Shown: positions 32,167 through 46,600 of the stretch, in pieces
Layout: every line of letters starts with the position of its first letter
Numbering within the stretch: the first letter of the stretch is position 1
Origin: Theristus sp. LFF4_11
Lineage: Eukaryota > Nematoda > Chromadorea > Monhysterida > Xyalidae
NCBI GenBank assembly: GCA_030248135.1
Contig: JASANC010000238.1
Coordinates: 62,001 to 126,000, forward strand
Length of the DNA stretch: 64,000 nucleotides
Direction of reading: 5' to 3'
Translations under genes and position numbers: made by a program
Notes under the pieces: model-generated
Database searches by the model: none
Told to the model about the DNA's origin: nothing
What the model saw: only the letters and a program-made list of their open reading frames with translations

Positions 32167-34601
32167 ATGTCGTCGCTCAACAGCAATCCATCGATGTGTG
32201 CCAATTCGAACGCAACACCTTCGTCGTCGTCGTTGATTAGCCCAAATCGCCGTCGGCCATTGAACGTTGCTGCAGCGTCAAAAAGTACGGAAAAAGAGAA
32301 CGCATCGTTTTTGGTGAGTGCGAGGCGAGTGAGTGGGTTTTGAAATTGATGAAATTGAACACCTAAGGATGAAAGAAAAATGGTTGACGGGATGATGTAA
32401 ATTGTGAATCCGATTTGCTACCGCAAAAGTCGCAGCAGGTTGGTGCTTGTGTTCGTGCTTTTTCTGTTCTGTATTGATTTGCAACTTCCATTTTCCCCAA
32501 AAAATCTCTTTTTTCAGAGCAGCCCAACAAGCAAGCATCATCGCACAAACACTTCAAAGTCGCCGTCGGCGTCGTCGCCGTCAAAGGCCGGGCGACAAAA
32601 CGCTTCCACCAGCTCCGAGCGGCACGGACTGACTGAGTGTTGTCGAGAGCTGATCGCCAGGTAAATTTCTTGTGTGAAGATGAGCGCGCGCTGTTCTTTC
32701 TTCAAACACGGTGATATTGCACCCACATATATGGTCGAAGTACACATAGTGGAATTTTTCATAAGATTGAAGTCGACACAAGCTTGAAGAACCATCCGGT
32801 ACCTTTGACTTTAGTTTGTTTGTTCGTGAGAACACTTCCGGTGCCTACCAGACCAAAGTGACAGGTTTGAACGAACATATTGTGCAAGTCTAAAATGACA
32901 GGTTTGTAAAAACATACGGTACGTCACGGTTTTTTCAGGCGCTGCGCTCGTCTGCAAGCGCTGCGACGTAAATATGAAGCGACGCAAACGATGCTGTTCT
33001 ATGCCGCGGTAAAGTCCCTTTCTGGAAACTGTACAATTTTGTTTCACACGTGTGCATTTTTGTTGCGACATTGAGAGACAATGCCGCCACACGCGCATGC
33101 AGTGATTCAACTTTTTTTTATCAATTTTGCCGGGTTTAGCGTTGCAGACCCATCATCCAAACTCAAAAGAGAGAAAATTTCCACAATCTTCCACATCAAG
33201 AAAGACAGTAATAGTATGGGTGATGCAAGCATAGCATGCGAACTCAGTGCTCGCTGTATGCCGTGTAAGCTGCGCAAAACGAAGAAAAAAGCCAATGAAA
33301 CGTAAAAAACTCAAGTTCCCTTTAAGCAAAACGGCTCCTATCTCGACTTCGACACATGGCGCGCGGGCGACCCCAGCAGCTTGCGGGCGCACTTGTCAGC
33401 AACGGGCCTCAGGTGTCCGGACGAAATGATGCTGCTCGAGCCGACGTTGTCCGCAAAAGTGCTCGAGCAACAGGTGCGCAGATCAACATTGGCCTCGTGG
33501 CCTGGTGGTAGCGCGTTCGACTCGTTATCTGTGTGTTCGCGGGATCGAGCCCCGCCCGAAGCGTGTATAGGCACTTAATGACAGAAAAAACTAAACTCGA
33601 TGGCGCCCTACCAGACGGCGTTCTGTACGCTTGTCTGGGTTTGCCGTGTCGCTAAAACATCGCGTAAAATCTCCACCAAACAAAAATAAACATTAAAACT
33701 GGTGCTGTATGTAAAGTGATCGGCTGAACGATCGCATCGGCGTCACCAATCCCAGTTGCGAATTCTCACTTGGATGATTGCTTTTAGTGTCGTATTAAAT
33801 CATTGGATATGGGGGTGCGCGTGCGGTGGTATTGTGTCTGTCTGAATCACGAATTCTTCCAAGCCCAGTTGTCAACAGTCAAAGTAAATATAATTCGTTT
33901 TTTAGTCCATCAAGACCTAAATATAATTCGTTTGTTTTTCAGTCCATCAAGACCGAACCAATGGATGCGACCGATGTAACGAGCGACAAAATGGACGCTT
34001 CAAATGGTCAACCGTCAACTTCAACCGGTTTGTTCATCAATCAATCAATCGGTTTTTTATCTCCGCCATGCACAGTCACGCCAGCCAAGCTACAAGCACG
34101 ATTTTAAAAAAAAACTATTGTTACGGACATGAAAAAACAGTCGGTACACACAAGAACATGATTGGTGTGGCCATCCGAGCCAGGTTTTCACCCGAAGCTA
34201 CAAAAGAGACCGAACTAAAATCGCAAAAAAAACAAACATAAAAACCAGAAAACAACGCGAAACGACCGAAATGAGCTCAATTTTGAAAGTATTTTCGTTT
34301 GCAATGCCAGTCAAAGGTGAGCTCATTGGGGACCACAATTGCCGGCAAGTGCCCAGCGACCCGCTTGGCTTGGCTCGATCGCTTGGCAAGCTGCCGTGCA
34401 CCACCAACAACAACAACAACCGGATTCAAGATGCTTTCCTCCTCAGGTGGTCTCCACGTGGACGTCACCAACGCTGCTAATTCGCCCGGTTGCGCACACA
34501 CTCCGGCTACGAAATCGGACGAAAAGCCGCCGCTGCTCGCGGGCACCGCCGCCACCGCTGCGACGCCGGCTGAAACGAGCGTGGAATTCGCCGCGAAACA
34601 G
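32167..34601 (+). CDS. EP400: Remodeler N-terminal exons 1-6
   Basis: Six exons, residues 1-249. The first two are Ser/Thr/Asn-rich and probably disordered. Exon 3 is a basic helix ([17 protein letters not shown]). Exon 4 contains [15 protein letters not shown], which resembles the short motif upstream of HSA in Domino and p400. Exons 5-6 are acidic and Ala/Pro-rich. The exon 4 acceptor is AAG rather than CAG. A sense SINE sits directly after exon 4. Confidence 0.8.
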
Positions 34602-37600
34602 GTGATTGAGTAAACTCTAGTTCGGCGGCTAAAAACTACTTCGAAAAACAACGCCTAAAGTTGCAACAACAAACCAAACAAATGACTCGCGAATGTTCTC
34701 GCGTGTTCGGCAGTTCTGCATTTCCATGTGCAGGAAGCGGCCGTGATGGCGCGCGTGGCCGAGCTGCGTCGCGAGGGTCTGTGGTCGGTGAAGCGGCTGC
34801 CGCGGTGTGCCGAACCGGAACGGGCCAAGGCGCACTGGGACTACGCGCTCGACGAGGCACGCTGGATGTGGGTCGACTTCACACAGGAGGCGAAATTCAA
34901 AAAGGCGCTCGCGAGAAAGGTCGGCGTTTCAGGTTTTGTTGTTGTTTTTGCATGTGTCTTGTATCTTGGCAGTGTCTTATTGCTCGTTGCGCGTTGGTTG
35001 GTTGCCTTTTTTTGCTCACTGGAATGGGGTTCTTTGATTGATCGATTGTTTGATTGGTGGTTCAAGCGATTGATGCTGCTGCAGAATCGGAGGGTTTTCG
35101 TTTTTTGCAGCGGAATGAGAATTGAGACATGCTGAGCTAACTGAACCATCAATCATCGACATAGTAGTACCAGTTTTGTGCTTCTGTCTGTCTGCAGAAT
35201 TTGATGTTCGGTCAAATTTTCAGCCAGCGTTAAGTCCGAAAAGTAAAAAGTATAGCTGATTAAGTCGAACAGTTCACGGGACAGGAGTCATTTTCACGTG
35301 TGTTCGTAGAAGGTAACCAAGCCGAATAAATCTACAGTGTTTCTGGTTTTGTTTCCTGTCCAGATGGCCTACTGGTGCGCGCGTGTGATCAGAGAACGTG
35401 AGGAGGCGAGAGAACGTGTGAAAGTGGAGGCGGTTCGAGAGGCGAAACGGCATTGCGCGCAAATCGCCAAAATGATCAAGCAGTTCTGGCAGGCCGCCGA
35501 TAAAGTGAGTTTTTTCAGTTTTTAATTTTTAATTTTTCACGATTTTAATTCTTGCTTTTTCAGTTGCGCTGATTCACGTTAGTAAAACAAGCATCTCTGC
35601 ACGAGATCTATCAGAGTGCTTCAATATGAAACGATTGTATTCGCTGCAGACAACTAAATTTTATTCAGCCAATTGTTCAAGAGACTATTGTGTCTGTGTT
35701 GTTGGTTCTGTATTTCTGCCTCTCGGTGGTTTGACACGCATGCAAAGCTTCATGCGGCGATTCAAAGTTGCGAAAGTGACGCTGTCCGTATTTCTAGAGA
35801 CCTCTTCGTCAGTGTCACTTCGGCAATTTTGAATCGCCGCGTGTCAAGCTTGACATTTGTCCACCGATGCGTGGAAAACGTCGTAGATAATATGCAGCAG
35901 CAGCTGGACAAGGTTTTTTCCACAGCAACAACAAAATGCAAACCTACAAAACGACAACAGTTCTCATCTCCACGCAGATTGTCGACCACAAGACGCAAGA
36001 GATCATCGAGGCGAAGAAGCGCAAGGCGATGGACAGTCACCTGGACTACATCGTCGGGCAGACGGAGAAGTTCAGCAGCATGGTGCAGGCGGGCTTGACC
36101 AAGGACGCCGCGGAGCAAGGCGGCTCGGCCTCGGCGACGCCGCGCATTTCGAGGACACCTTCGGTCAACTCGATACGCACGCCGCCGTCCGACGATGCTG
36201 ATGGTAGATCGCGCGTTGTTATCATTTTCAGCCGAAAGCCAGGCCAGGCTGTGCTTGTGAGAGACAGCCAGATTCGTTTTCGACCACGTTCAAGCTAAGC
36301 GAACGTTCGAGGCCGAAGAGACAAGGCAGTCCTTGTATTCTCCATCAAGTTAATTGGGTTTCCGAACGTCTGTTTTCTTTCATTCTAATTTCGCGCGCTC
36401 CTTGCACCCTGAAAAGAGCTGCCATGTTTACTCGGCCCTGTCGTATGCTGGCAGCGTCGTGTGCTTTGTCCGTTTTTAGTGTTCAATGATTATAACCATT
36501 CGCGGTCTGTTCTGACAATACAAATAACAACATGAACGATTGCGTTGGAATGAGAACAAGCAAAAATGATACTGAGAAGGCGTCAATCGTGTGAGAAAAA
36601 GCCACGTTAATGCACACAAACTATCTGGCACGTCACGTCTCATTCGTGAATCATGCAGCAATCTGGCATGGCAACATTCATGCAGTCGATCTAAATTATA
36701 GGGAATCAGCTGATTGGTGGTCACGTGATGCATGCTTTCTGTGCAGGACGACAGACGACGATGCACAGCAATGCCTGCACAGAAGGTATACATCACGTGA
36801 CCACCAACCAATCAGCTGATTCCCTATAATTTAGCGTTCGATTGTACGTGACGTGCCTGGTACACTGGTACCTGGCCTTGAGCGTTTCAATAACCAATGG
36901 GGATGGGTGTCTCTACAAAAACGTCCCTGGCTGTCTCAATTTTCCTCCTCAATCTCACCATTCCGCTTCATCTGATTTCCACTGCCACAGACGCCACGTC
37001 ATACACGGAAGACGCAGCGCAGGATGCTGCGAACGACTCCGAGGATGACGAGACCACGATCGCAAAGGCTGAGGCGAGAGAGCGGGGCAACTATGAGGAG
37101 GAAGTGCGACAATTGCAGCAGGTGTGGGTGGTGGTGTTGCTTGTGAAGATTGAATGGTTGGTGTCCGGGGCAGTTTTACGCGAAAATTGGCTGTGGATAC
37201 ACTGAACATTGAGCTGATCCAGTGAAGAAATTGCTGATTTCCAAAAAGAAACCTTCGGGAGATTGAATTATTTTGAAGACAAAGCAGTTATATGAAGAGG
37301 AAAGTGCAAGTCCGTGGTGTTGCTGTCTTCTGGTGGTATCAGAATGTTTTTACCCAAAATTGGGTGAATAGAGATCGGGGCACAAAAATTATTGTTGCAC
37401 GAAAAAAGTTGTCTACGAATCCAAGAAAAATTCTACGACGAATCCGAATTTTTTTTTTGTTCAGGAATGCGAAATGGACGACGATGATTGGCTGAGTACG
37501 CTGCCTCCCGGCTATTTGGAGAATTTCGGCAAGCGGCTGCCGTCTTCTCGGAGCTCTGGGGGTCGCCCGGGCTCGAGTACCACGAGGTCGACGTCAGCGA

Positions 37601-40600
37601 CCGGCTCAACGAGGTCACGCAGAGACAGCGAGTCTTCAGAGGTCAGTGTTGATTTGTTGGGTAAAAAGGGGCTGAATACTCGGTTTGGATTTTTGGGTAA
37701 AGACGGGTGTTGCTTTTCAGAGGTCAGTATTTTGTTTGTCTCACTCGGAGAAACCCAGTTTTCGCGCAGTCCGATTTCGGTTGTTGAAAATCAGTTGAGC
37801 GCTAATTTAGCGTCATCCAGGCTGCACGTGAGCGATGTTTGTTTGTGAATGGGTGCGCATGAGCAACATTGGATTGTGAAACACGTGTCGTGTGTTGTTG
37901 AAAGTGCGCGGTCTTCAAACTAGGACATGTTATGTTGTCAAAACTAGCCGGTAGTTCCGAACGTTCTCGACGCGCTAGCTGCCACAATTCAATTTTCGCT
38001 GATGTTTCATATGCGCCACTAATAGAACGTGTAATAATAAATCTTTGTGCTTGAATGTTTTAGCTGAAATGCTAGTAACAGTTTCATTATTTTTTGGTCG
38101 AGCCAATCCCTGCCAGCGCATTTTGGGATTGGTTTTGTTGTTGAGAATGCTGGCTATTGAGCTGATTGGTTGCGTTTGAATGTGAACGTAATATCGCTTT
38201 GTTGCAACACGACAAGTCACGTTTTTTTCACTTTCGATTCCGCGTTCTTATTTTTGTGTTTTTTTTTGTATTTATAGCCGTATCAAACAAAACCTTAGCG
38301 GATTAACCCTAACTAGCTGTGAAAAACTTGTGGCACTGACCTTTTGGAAATGTTCTGTCACACATTCGCGATATTCGTTGCGTGGCACTGTTGCAAGAAG
38401 TCGTTATTAGGGGTGGTAAAAAACGGTTTTTTTCAAATCCATGTATATAAAACGGTTTTTTATACCGCGTCCGGTTCTTTATACCCGGTTTTTTTACCGA
38501 CCCAGTATCTGAAGAATCCTGTGATTGCGACAATTTCTGGTACTCTGATTTTACGCAAACCGCTGAATAATGAGTAAAAGACCACAATTCTAGCCAGAAA
38601 CTGTATGTGTTTCAATGGAAACGTATTCCAATCTTGATTTTATTTGAATCGGTGGCGCTTGGAGAGAATGCAGCATCAGAAAAATTATCAGATGCGAGTT
38701 TAAAACAAAAAAAGCTAACGCAAAACAGATTGACATGTGCAACAGCAAGGAATGTGATACATGCAAATCAATTGAATTGACATGATCGAGAGATATGTAA
38801 CTGCACAACAATTTTACCGCATTTCTAAACACAAAAGATCACCGAAATCACGAACCCGCACAGACGAAAGAAGTGAACCGAGAACAAAATTGAAAGAGCA
38901 AAAAAATCAGATGGAGATTCGGGTCACTATCACCAGTACAACAGCACGAAGACATCACCAACAAAACTTTGAGCACTTTCCGAGTTCAAAGACACAAAAT
39001 TTCAAGAAATTTGACTGAATAAATATCGCGGCGTTTCTCGTTTATTGTTGAAAATTTAACCGAATTCTGAAAAATAACCAAATCTTTGCTGTATTAGTTT
39101 CTTCACTTTGTCAACAAAAGAACTAGCACAAAAAGCGCAAGCGGCAGATTTAAAGCGGAAAAAGCGTGAAGCTGTTAAACTACGAAACACAACATTGCCA
39201 TGTAGACCAAACTTGAACAGATAAACAAAGAACAAAGCTGGAAAATAAAGCGAACGCCGACCAGAGCCAGCCCATTGGCGGTCGACCGAGATGGGACATG
39301 GAAGGAGAGGCACGAGTCTCAGGGTGCTTTATTTATACCAAGAGCGTGAATTGTGTTCTCCAGAACATCAAGTTATGAAGTGGCGAAAATGAAAATTGAA
39401 ATGGATATGCGGAATACAGTGCATTTTGAGTGATTTCAAAAATTGAAATTTGGGTCCTTCGGCGGTATAAAAAACCGGAAAAAAACCAAAATTTACGCGG
39501 TAAAATATCGGTAATTTATTTTGGCCATTTTTTGGCGCCGGTATAAAAAACCGTTTTTTATACCGTTTTTTATACCGAAAAAAACCGTTTTTTATACCGA
39601 CCCACCCCTAGTCGTTATGGTTTTTTTTTCTCTCGCACGTAACAGCAAATCGCAAATTCTCCATTAAAATCCTAATTCACTGGTGCTGTAACTTTTTAAC
39701 ACACAGTCTCTTTAAATTTTTGTCGTTTTAGTTCTCGTCCACGTCGTCGTTAACGGACGAAAATGCGGAAGCAAACGAGAAACCGCCCACCGAGCCAGAA
39801 GCGAAACGGGAAATGCAACCTCCCTCAACCGAACACATGGACGTTACTGAAGCAGCTTCCGACTCGGTCGAACGAATGGACACGGCAGAGGCGACGAATC
39901 CGAAATTGGCCGAAACCGAACCGCGCGCCGCTGCCTCCGATCCCGTGGCGTCGCTTGACACGGTGGACTTTGAGAAATTAAAGGTGCCGACGAGTTTTGG
40001 CTTGCGATTGGTGTTAGTGATGGAAGGGTTTAGGAGCTGAACTCGATTCTGCAGCACAGTAACTCTGTGATAGGCAATCAGATGATTGGTTGGTGATCGT
40101 ATGCTTTCTGTGCAGAGCATACTCCACTCCACCCCCCACAGCGCAATGCATGCACAGAATGACTGCCATGTGTAGTGGGGTTTGACGTGCCTCCTGTCAA
40201 TCCATCTACCAGGCCAATACTCATGAGAATAGAGGCGCTACCTGTGCCGGGTGCCGGCGTTCGAGCAGTGCTCATTCTTTCAAGCGGCAGGGCAGATAAA
40301 ATCCACGAGAGCGGCACTTTCTCTCGCTCAGTCGAAAGCAATTGCAGTTGCGCGACTTCAGTTGCTACAAGTCAAACAAGACAAGTTGTGACTTGATCGA
40401 ACAACGACAACTCCGTTCGGCTGTGTTGCAATTTGATATTTGTTATCGTCGAATTACGAATTTCCTAATTCCACCAACAACGAATATCGGGGCAATTGTT
40501 TTACATTTGCACTCAAACGGTACAAACAGTTATACAGAAATAAAGGGACAAATAATAATCGACGACAATATTATTGAATTCAAATAATAGTGTCTTCAAG

Positions 40601-43600
40601 AATAATAATAATAATATTTCATAATGAATAATACAATTTGGAATGATTCTTCAAAGTGTTTTGTGGGAGAGTGGGGATGCAAGTATGCATCATGTGATCA
40701 CCAACCAATCAGCGGATTGCTTAAAATTTGTAGTTCGGCTGCAGCATGATTTTTTTTGAATGCGTTCACTAGTATGCCCACAGACACGTGAAATTCTAAG
40801 AAGCATCAATACACATAATGTGCACGCAACTGTGGAACCGGGTTCACAGGAACGGGCGATTTGCCGTATTTTTTTGGCTCAACTCAATCAAGGGACAGTC
40901 AAAAGTAGTTTACTGAGGTTTTCTAAATTACCATTTTCGTCGTATTAACTTCTGACATTTGAAAGTATTTACAAGAAATGAAATGTCAGTTTTTTGAAGA
41001 ATTTTTTTTAATCCATGTCTTGCAGTCAGACGATGTCAGTACGCGACAAGCGGAGCTGGACCAAATCGCCGAGGCAGCACTGCAGCTACAACCGAAAGGC
41101 TTCACACTCGATACGGCAAAGGTATGAGAGTTTTTATCGAATGTTGTCAACTTTTTGAGTTTATCTCGACTGGTCAGGTCTAGATCTCGGTTTGGAATGT
41201 CACCAATTTTTGCGCCCAAACGGGCATCTTTGTCTTTTTTACGTCGTTTAACCACGCTGTAGAGATAATGCAATTGAGTTCATTTTCTCACCGAGTGACA
41301 AGTCTCAATGGACCGGACTGTATTTACGTTGATAAGGGTCAAGATGGGGAACAAACAAAAAGAGAGCGGACAACGACGGACAGTTTTTACACAGCGTCCG
41401 CACCCGACCGAGCCCGCTCGATCGGCCAAATGGAGTCACTAGCTTTCCCACCTGGGCGATGAACAACAACAAAAAAGAACAAAACATCTGGCGCTTTTTC
41501 GCACTTTCTTTCCGTGAGCACTGCGCTGCATCACTCATTCGCAGTGTTTCACGTGTCGAAAAGCGCAATATCATAAACTCGCAGCATCAATCAAACCGCA
41601 CTATAATTCCAAACACAACACAAGCCACCGGTCATATTGCACCAGCGCAAGCCGCTTCTAACGACGGCTAGGCGGCAAGAGCGTGTTAGGAGTCACCGAC
41701 CGGTGCGCGCGGTCCTGAACGAGGTCCTCCAGGGCGTCGCTAAGGACGCAGGTCACCGCGTAGCTCACTCACTCCTGGGAAGGTCTGAGGCCAAGGACCC
41801 CCCTCTTCGCCGAGGGGTACCTCCTAGCAGGAGGGCGGCCTAAGCGCGGCCGCGGGGTCGTACCAGAAAACGCCCGGTGGTCACCCGCGCCGTCCGGCAC
41901 AGGACGCTGCCTCGCATTCGTTCTTGCGGGCTCAGCGGATGCCCTCCGGCGGGTGTGCTGCATCCGTTGCGAAACGATCCCGGTTCCAGCGGCGGCTGAG
42001 TGCGATCACACTATAAAAACTCAATTCAGACTACTCTGCCGAGTCGAACCTAGCCCCATTCGTTCGGGCGGTTTGCAGTGGCTTGGGGGTTTGTGGTAGT
42101 TGTGTTTGCGAATGCGGTTTGCGTAATCTGCGGACACGTGCTTGCTTGGCTTTGGGGCATTATTAAGAGGCAATGAGCTGATTGGTAGCATTTCGTTGGT
42201 TGGTATATCAATTGGTTGTTGTTGTTGGCATGGGACGCGACGAGTGGACACACAACTTTGCAGAAATAACAAGATTCACTAAACTACAGTCTAACTCTAA
42301 ATTATAGGGAATCAGCTGGTTGGTTGGTTGGTGATTACGGTATGCACGCTTTCTAAACAGGTATTCCCGTGGTGTCGTGAAGTTTGGTTTGCACAGAAAA
42401 CATGCACACAGTAATCGCCAACGAAGATGGTTCCCTATGATTGAGAGTTCGACTGTAATCTAATCCGAAAGCCCCGTTTCTCCCGGTTTCCCCCCGCCGC
42501 TTTGCAGCCTCTGACGCCCGTGCCATTCCTGCTGCGTCACCAGCTGCGCGAGTACCAGCACGTCGGACTGGACTGGCTCGTCACGCTGTACGAGCAGAAC
42601 CTCAACGGCATTCTCGCGGACGAGATGGGCCTCGGTAAGATTAGGGTTGGCTTAAGAAATAAAACCGTTTTGTTTTTGTTTTAAAACCTTTTTTCTGGTT
42701 TTTTCCTGCGAAAATATGTAAATAACCGTTTTTTACCTTAAATTTTTTTTCGAACTTTTGGAACTTAAACTGTCAGGTGGCTAATATCGCAAAATTATAT
42801 GTCGTAAAAGTGAAATGGGCTGTGTGTGTGTGTGTGTGTAAAACTGGTTTTGTGAAATATCGATACATATCAGATTTACTTTTCTTGAAGCTTCAGATGC
42901 TAATTTCGACTGTATTTTTTACAATTGGAAGTAATTGGAAGGGGCCAACTTCTGGACAATTTTGGGTGCTGGCAAAAATTGGAAAATAAAACGGTTTTAA
43001 AACGGAAATAAAACCGTTTTTTCACCAATCTCAGGTAAGACGATGCAGACGATCGCGCTACTGGCGCATCTTGCCTGCGAGCGGCACATCTGGGGTCCGC
43101 ATCTGATCGTGGTGCCGACGAGCGTGCTCCTGAACTGGGAGATGGAGTTCAAGAAGTGGTGTCCGGCGTTCAAGATTGTCACTTATTTCGGCAGCATCAA
43201 GGAGCGCCGCGAGAAGCGCAGGGTCGGTTGGATGGATTTTTTTGGGGGTCTTTGGAGAAGTATTTTGTTGCGTCTGTGGTGTACAGTAGTTATATCGAGT
43301 GAATAGTCTTGTGTTGATGCGAATTGGTAACGGTTGATTTTTTTCAAATCGGGCTTCTTCCTTGACCTCAAATGTTTCATGGATTTTCAGGGCTGGTCCA
43401 AGCCGAATGCATTCCACGTTTGCATCACCTCCTATAAATTGGTGACACAAGACATTCGCGTGTTCAAACAGAAACGTTGGCAGTATTTCGTATTGGATGA
43501 GGTCGGTTTTTTCGTTGATTTCGAGGTTTTTGTGTTTTCTGTGGTTTCTTTTTTCAGATTCATCGCCAAATGCTAATTGAATTTTCAAATTTTCATCTTC

Positions 43601-46600
43601 TTCAACACTTGCAGTTGTGACAACTAGTCAAACGGTGCTCACTCAGGCGCTTCGTAAATTGAGCTGTGCCACGTTTTGCCCGTCATTCGTGCAAGAAAAC
43701 ATAGAATTTTTACAGATTTCCGCTTTATTGGAACCAGAAGTTTTAGGAAGCCAAATACAATACAGAACGTTTTCAACCAATCAGCCAACAGAACGCAAAT
43801 ATGAATTCCAATTTATCAAAACAAATTTCACACACTTTATAAGTAGAATAAAATCGCCGCATTGTTACGCGCAACACAATTCTCGTCGTTTCCAAGGCAC
43901 AAAACAAAACAAATAAAAGACCACTAAAAAAATAAATTAATCAAACCTACAAAACATCAAAGAAACCAACCACAACAACTCCATTGGACATGATGATTTG
44001 GCAAAACATTCAAGAAATCATCGTTTGTTTTGTTTGCATAATGGAAGTTTTGCGATTGTGTCGATGTGAACTGGCCGTGCGGCTTATAAAAAAAAATTGA
44101 AAATTGAAAAACTGAATCAACCACTCCCACTCGCCTAACCTTGATGTTGTTCTTGTTTGTTGCCCCCTTTTTATCCTTACCCAACGCCCTTGGGGAAAGG
44201 CAGTGTCGCAATTTTTTATTGTCCACCACATGTGCTGCGACGTTGGAAGCAGTTCTTCTGCTATAGAAGTGGGCTAACCATGATTGCTTTCGCAGGCGCA
44301 AAACATCAAGAACTTCAAGTCGCAGCGCTGGCAGCTGCTGCTGAACATGACCGCCGTCCGCCGTCTGCTGCTCACCGGCACACCGCTGCAGAACTCGCTG
44401 ATGGAGCTGTGGGCGCTGATGCACTTCCTGATGCCGCACGTGTTCGCGTCGCATCGCGACTTCAAGGACTGGTTCAGTAACCCGTTGACCGGCATGATCG
44501 AGGGCGTCAACGAGTACAACGAACAGATCGTACACCGGCTGCACAAGGTCCAGTGGGTTGTGGGCGGAGTGACTGGCGTTGACTTGGCCAATGGACCAAT
44601 CAGATCTAATGGCCGAGTAAACATGGCAGTTTTTCAGGGTGCAAGGAACGCGCGAAACTTGAATGAAAGAAAAAGACGTTCGGAAACCCAATTGTGTGCC
44701 AAATTTGACGTGTTTTTTTGAGCTAATTGATTCGTTCGCTCTGCTCTGTTCATTCTTTCGCACTTGCAAACATTATTGGGAGTTATCTTGCCAATTTGAA
44801 AAATACAACTCCTTGTCTGCGACTGATCCCGCCTTGATGGACTGCCTTATTTATTCGGCCACACTGAACTGGAGTTGAGCGGTTTTGCCAATGGAGAAAC
44901 GAAAGTGACCAATAAGATCCAATGGTCTGCTCTCTCCAGAGCCGACGGTAAATTGGGCTCGAGGCACAGAATTGCCCGTTTCTACCGGAGTTTGGCGCCT
45001 TATGGTTTCCGGGACTGGTGCGTGAATGATTTAAAAAACGCGTTTTTTTCAGGTGCTTCGACCGTTTTTACTACGCCGCCTAAAATCGGACGTGGAGAAG
45101 CAGCTGCCGAAAAAATTCGAGCACGTCGTTTACTGTCCGCTGTCGAAACGACAACGATTCCTTTATGACGACTTCATGTCGCGCAGCACGTGAGTTGCGG
45201 CTGGCGATGGGATTGGCGCGGGGTTTTTGCGGCCATGCGGCTTGTTGTGGTATAATGGTGTTCATTGTCTCAGTAGTACTGAACATCTGGTGTCTCAACT
45301 TCAGCATACAGCCTACAACCGCAGATTTCGAAACTCACGCTCCACCGCTGTTCTGCTTGTATTCGGTTTGATTCACTTGATTGAGTGTAGCAGTTTTTTT
45401 TCAGTAACCACCGAACAATTTCACTTCACTTCACCACCCACCAATTCTCCCAATTTTCTTGCTCTCACCGAAACAACCTCACGTCACTACCGTTCGCCGA
45501 GCAATTTCGCGCATTTTTGTGCGAGCAATTTCCCGCGTTTTTTCTGCGAGCAATTTCGCGCATGTTTTTTGTGCAGCACCAAAGACGAACTGTCCACCGG
45601 CAACGTGTTCTCCGTGCTCAACATTCTGATGCAACTGCGCAAAGTGTGCAACCATCCGAATCTGTTCGAGACACGACCAGTCCTGTCGCCGCTCGTCGTG
45701 GCGCCCGTGCGCGTTCAGATGCCCTCGTTGATTTTCGATCTGACCCGGCGCGATCCGATCAAGGTTGGAGAAGTTTTATCATTATTATTTATATTTTATT
45801 TTTTTGAAAATGAGTCTCATTGCGATCACGTGTGTTTTTTATGCTGTTATCTCTTTTTGTGCAAAGGAGGCGGAGTGTGATGTTGAATGGATCTGTGGAA
45901 AAGCCGCACAGATGAAAACTGAACGCGCTGTTTTTGCGGCCGAACGTACAGCCGAACTCGATAACAAATCTAATTCGCTGATTGGCTGGGATTACGGTAT
46001 GCATGGATTCTATGCAAACCAAACTCCGCCTCGACAGCAATTCGTGCACAATACGCGCATCAACCAATCAGCTAGTTGGATATGTCATTGAGTTTGACTG
46101 TAGCTCGAATAGGAATTGAAACAGTTTCACTCGTGAAACGAAATTCTTGATTATGGTGACACACGCAATGAAAACCATTCCAAACCCGACTGCTTGCTTT
46201 CCCCCGTTGCAGGACTCTCGCCACGTGCCGGCGTGTCTGCGCATCGTCGAGTCCGATCTCGCTTCACTGCGCCGCCGCCAGCTGGCGCTCGACGCGCGAA
46301 TGATCGTCGAATTGGACTCGAACGAGCGGCAGGACACCCGACGCCTGTCGTCGCGGCCACGGCGGCCGTTCGTGTTTCAGCCGAGAAAGGTTTCTTGGTT
46401 TTTTTATTTTGTTGGGTTTTTTGGCGATGTTTTTAGATGGGGCTAACCCAGACGAGCGTACAGAACTCCGTGTCGAGTGGGGTGTCCATCGAGTTTTCTG
46501 TGTCATACCAGTGCCTATACACCCCTGCCCTCGGCAGGGCTCGATCCACCGAACGCACATAGACCAGAGTCTAACGCGCTACAACTTTCCTTTTACTCCT

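Noticed and set aside
31623..32204. Open minus-strand frame of 193 codons upstream of the remodeler
   Set aside because: Low complexity (Lys/Phe/Leu-rich) in AT-rich DNA, partly antisense to exon 1, no motif, no splice logic.
43957..44769. Open minus-strand frame of 270 codons
   Set aside because: It is antisense to the ATPase exon 17 and its codon pattern is the shadow of that GC-rich exon; no family resemblance.
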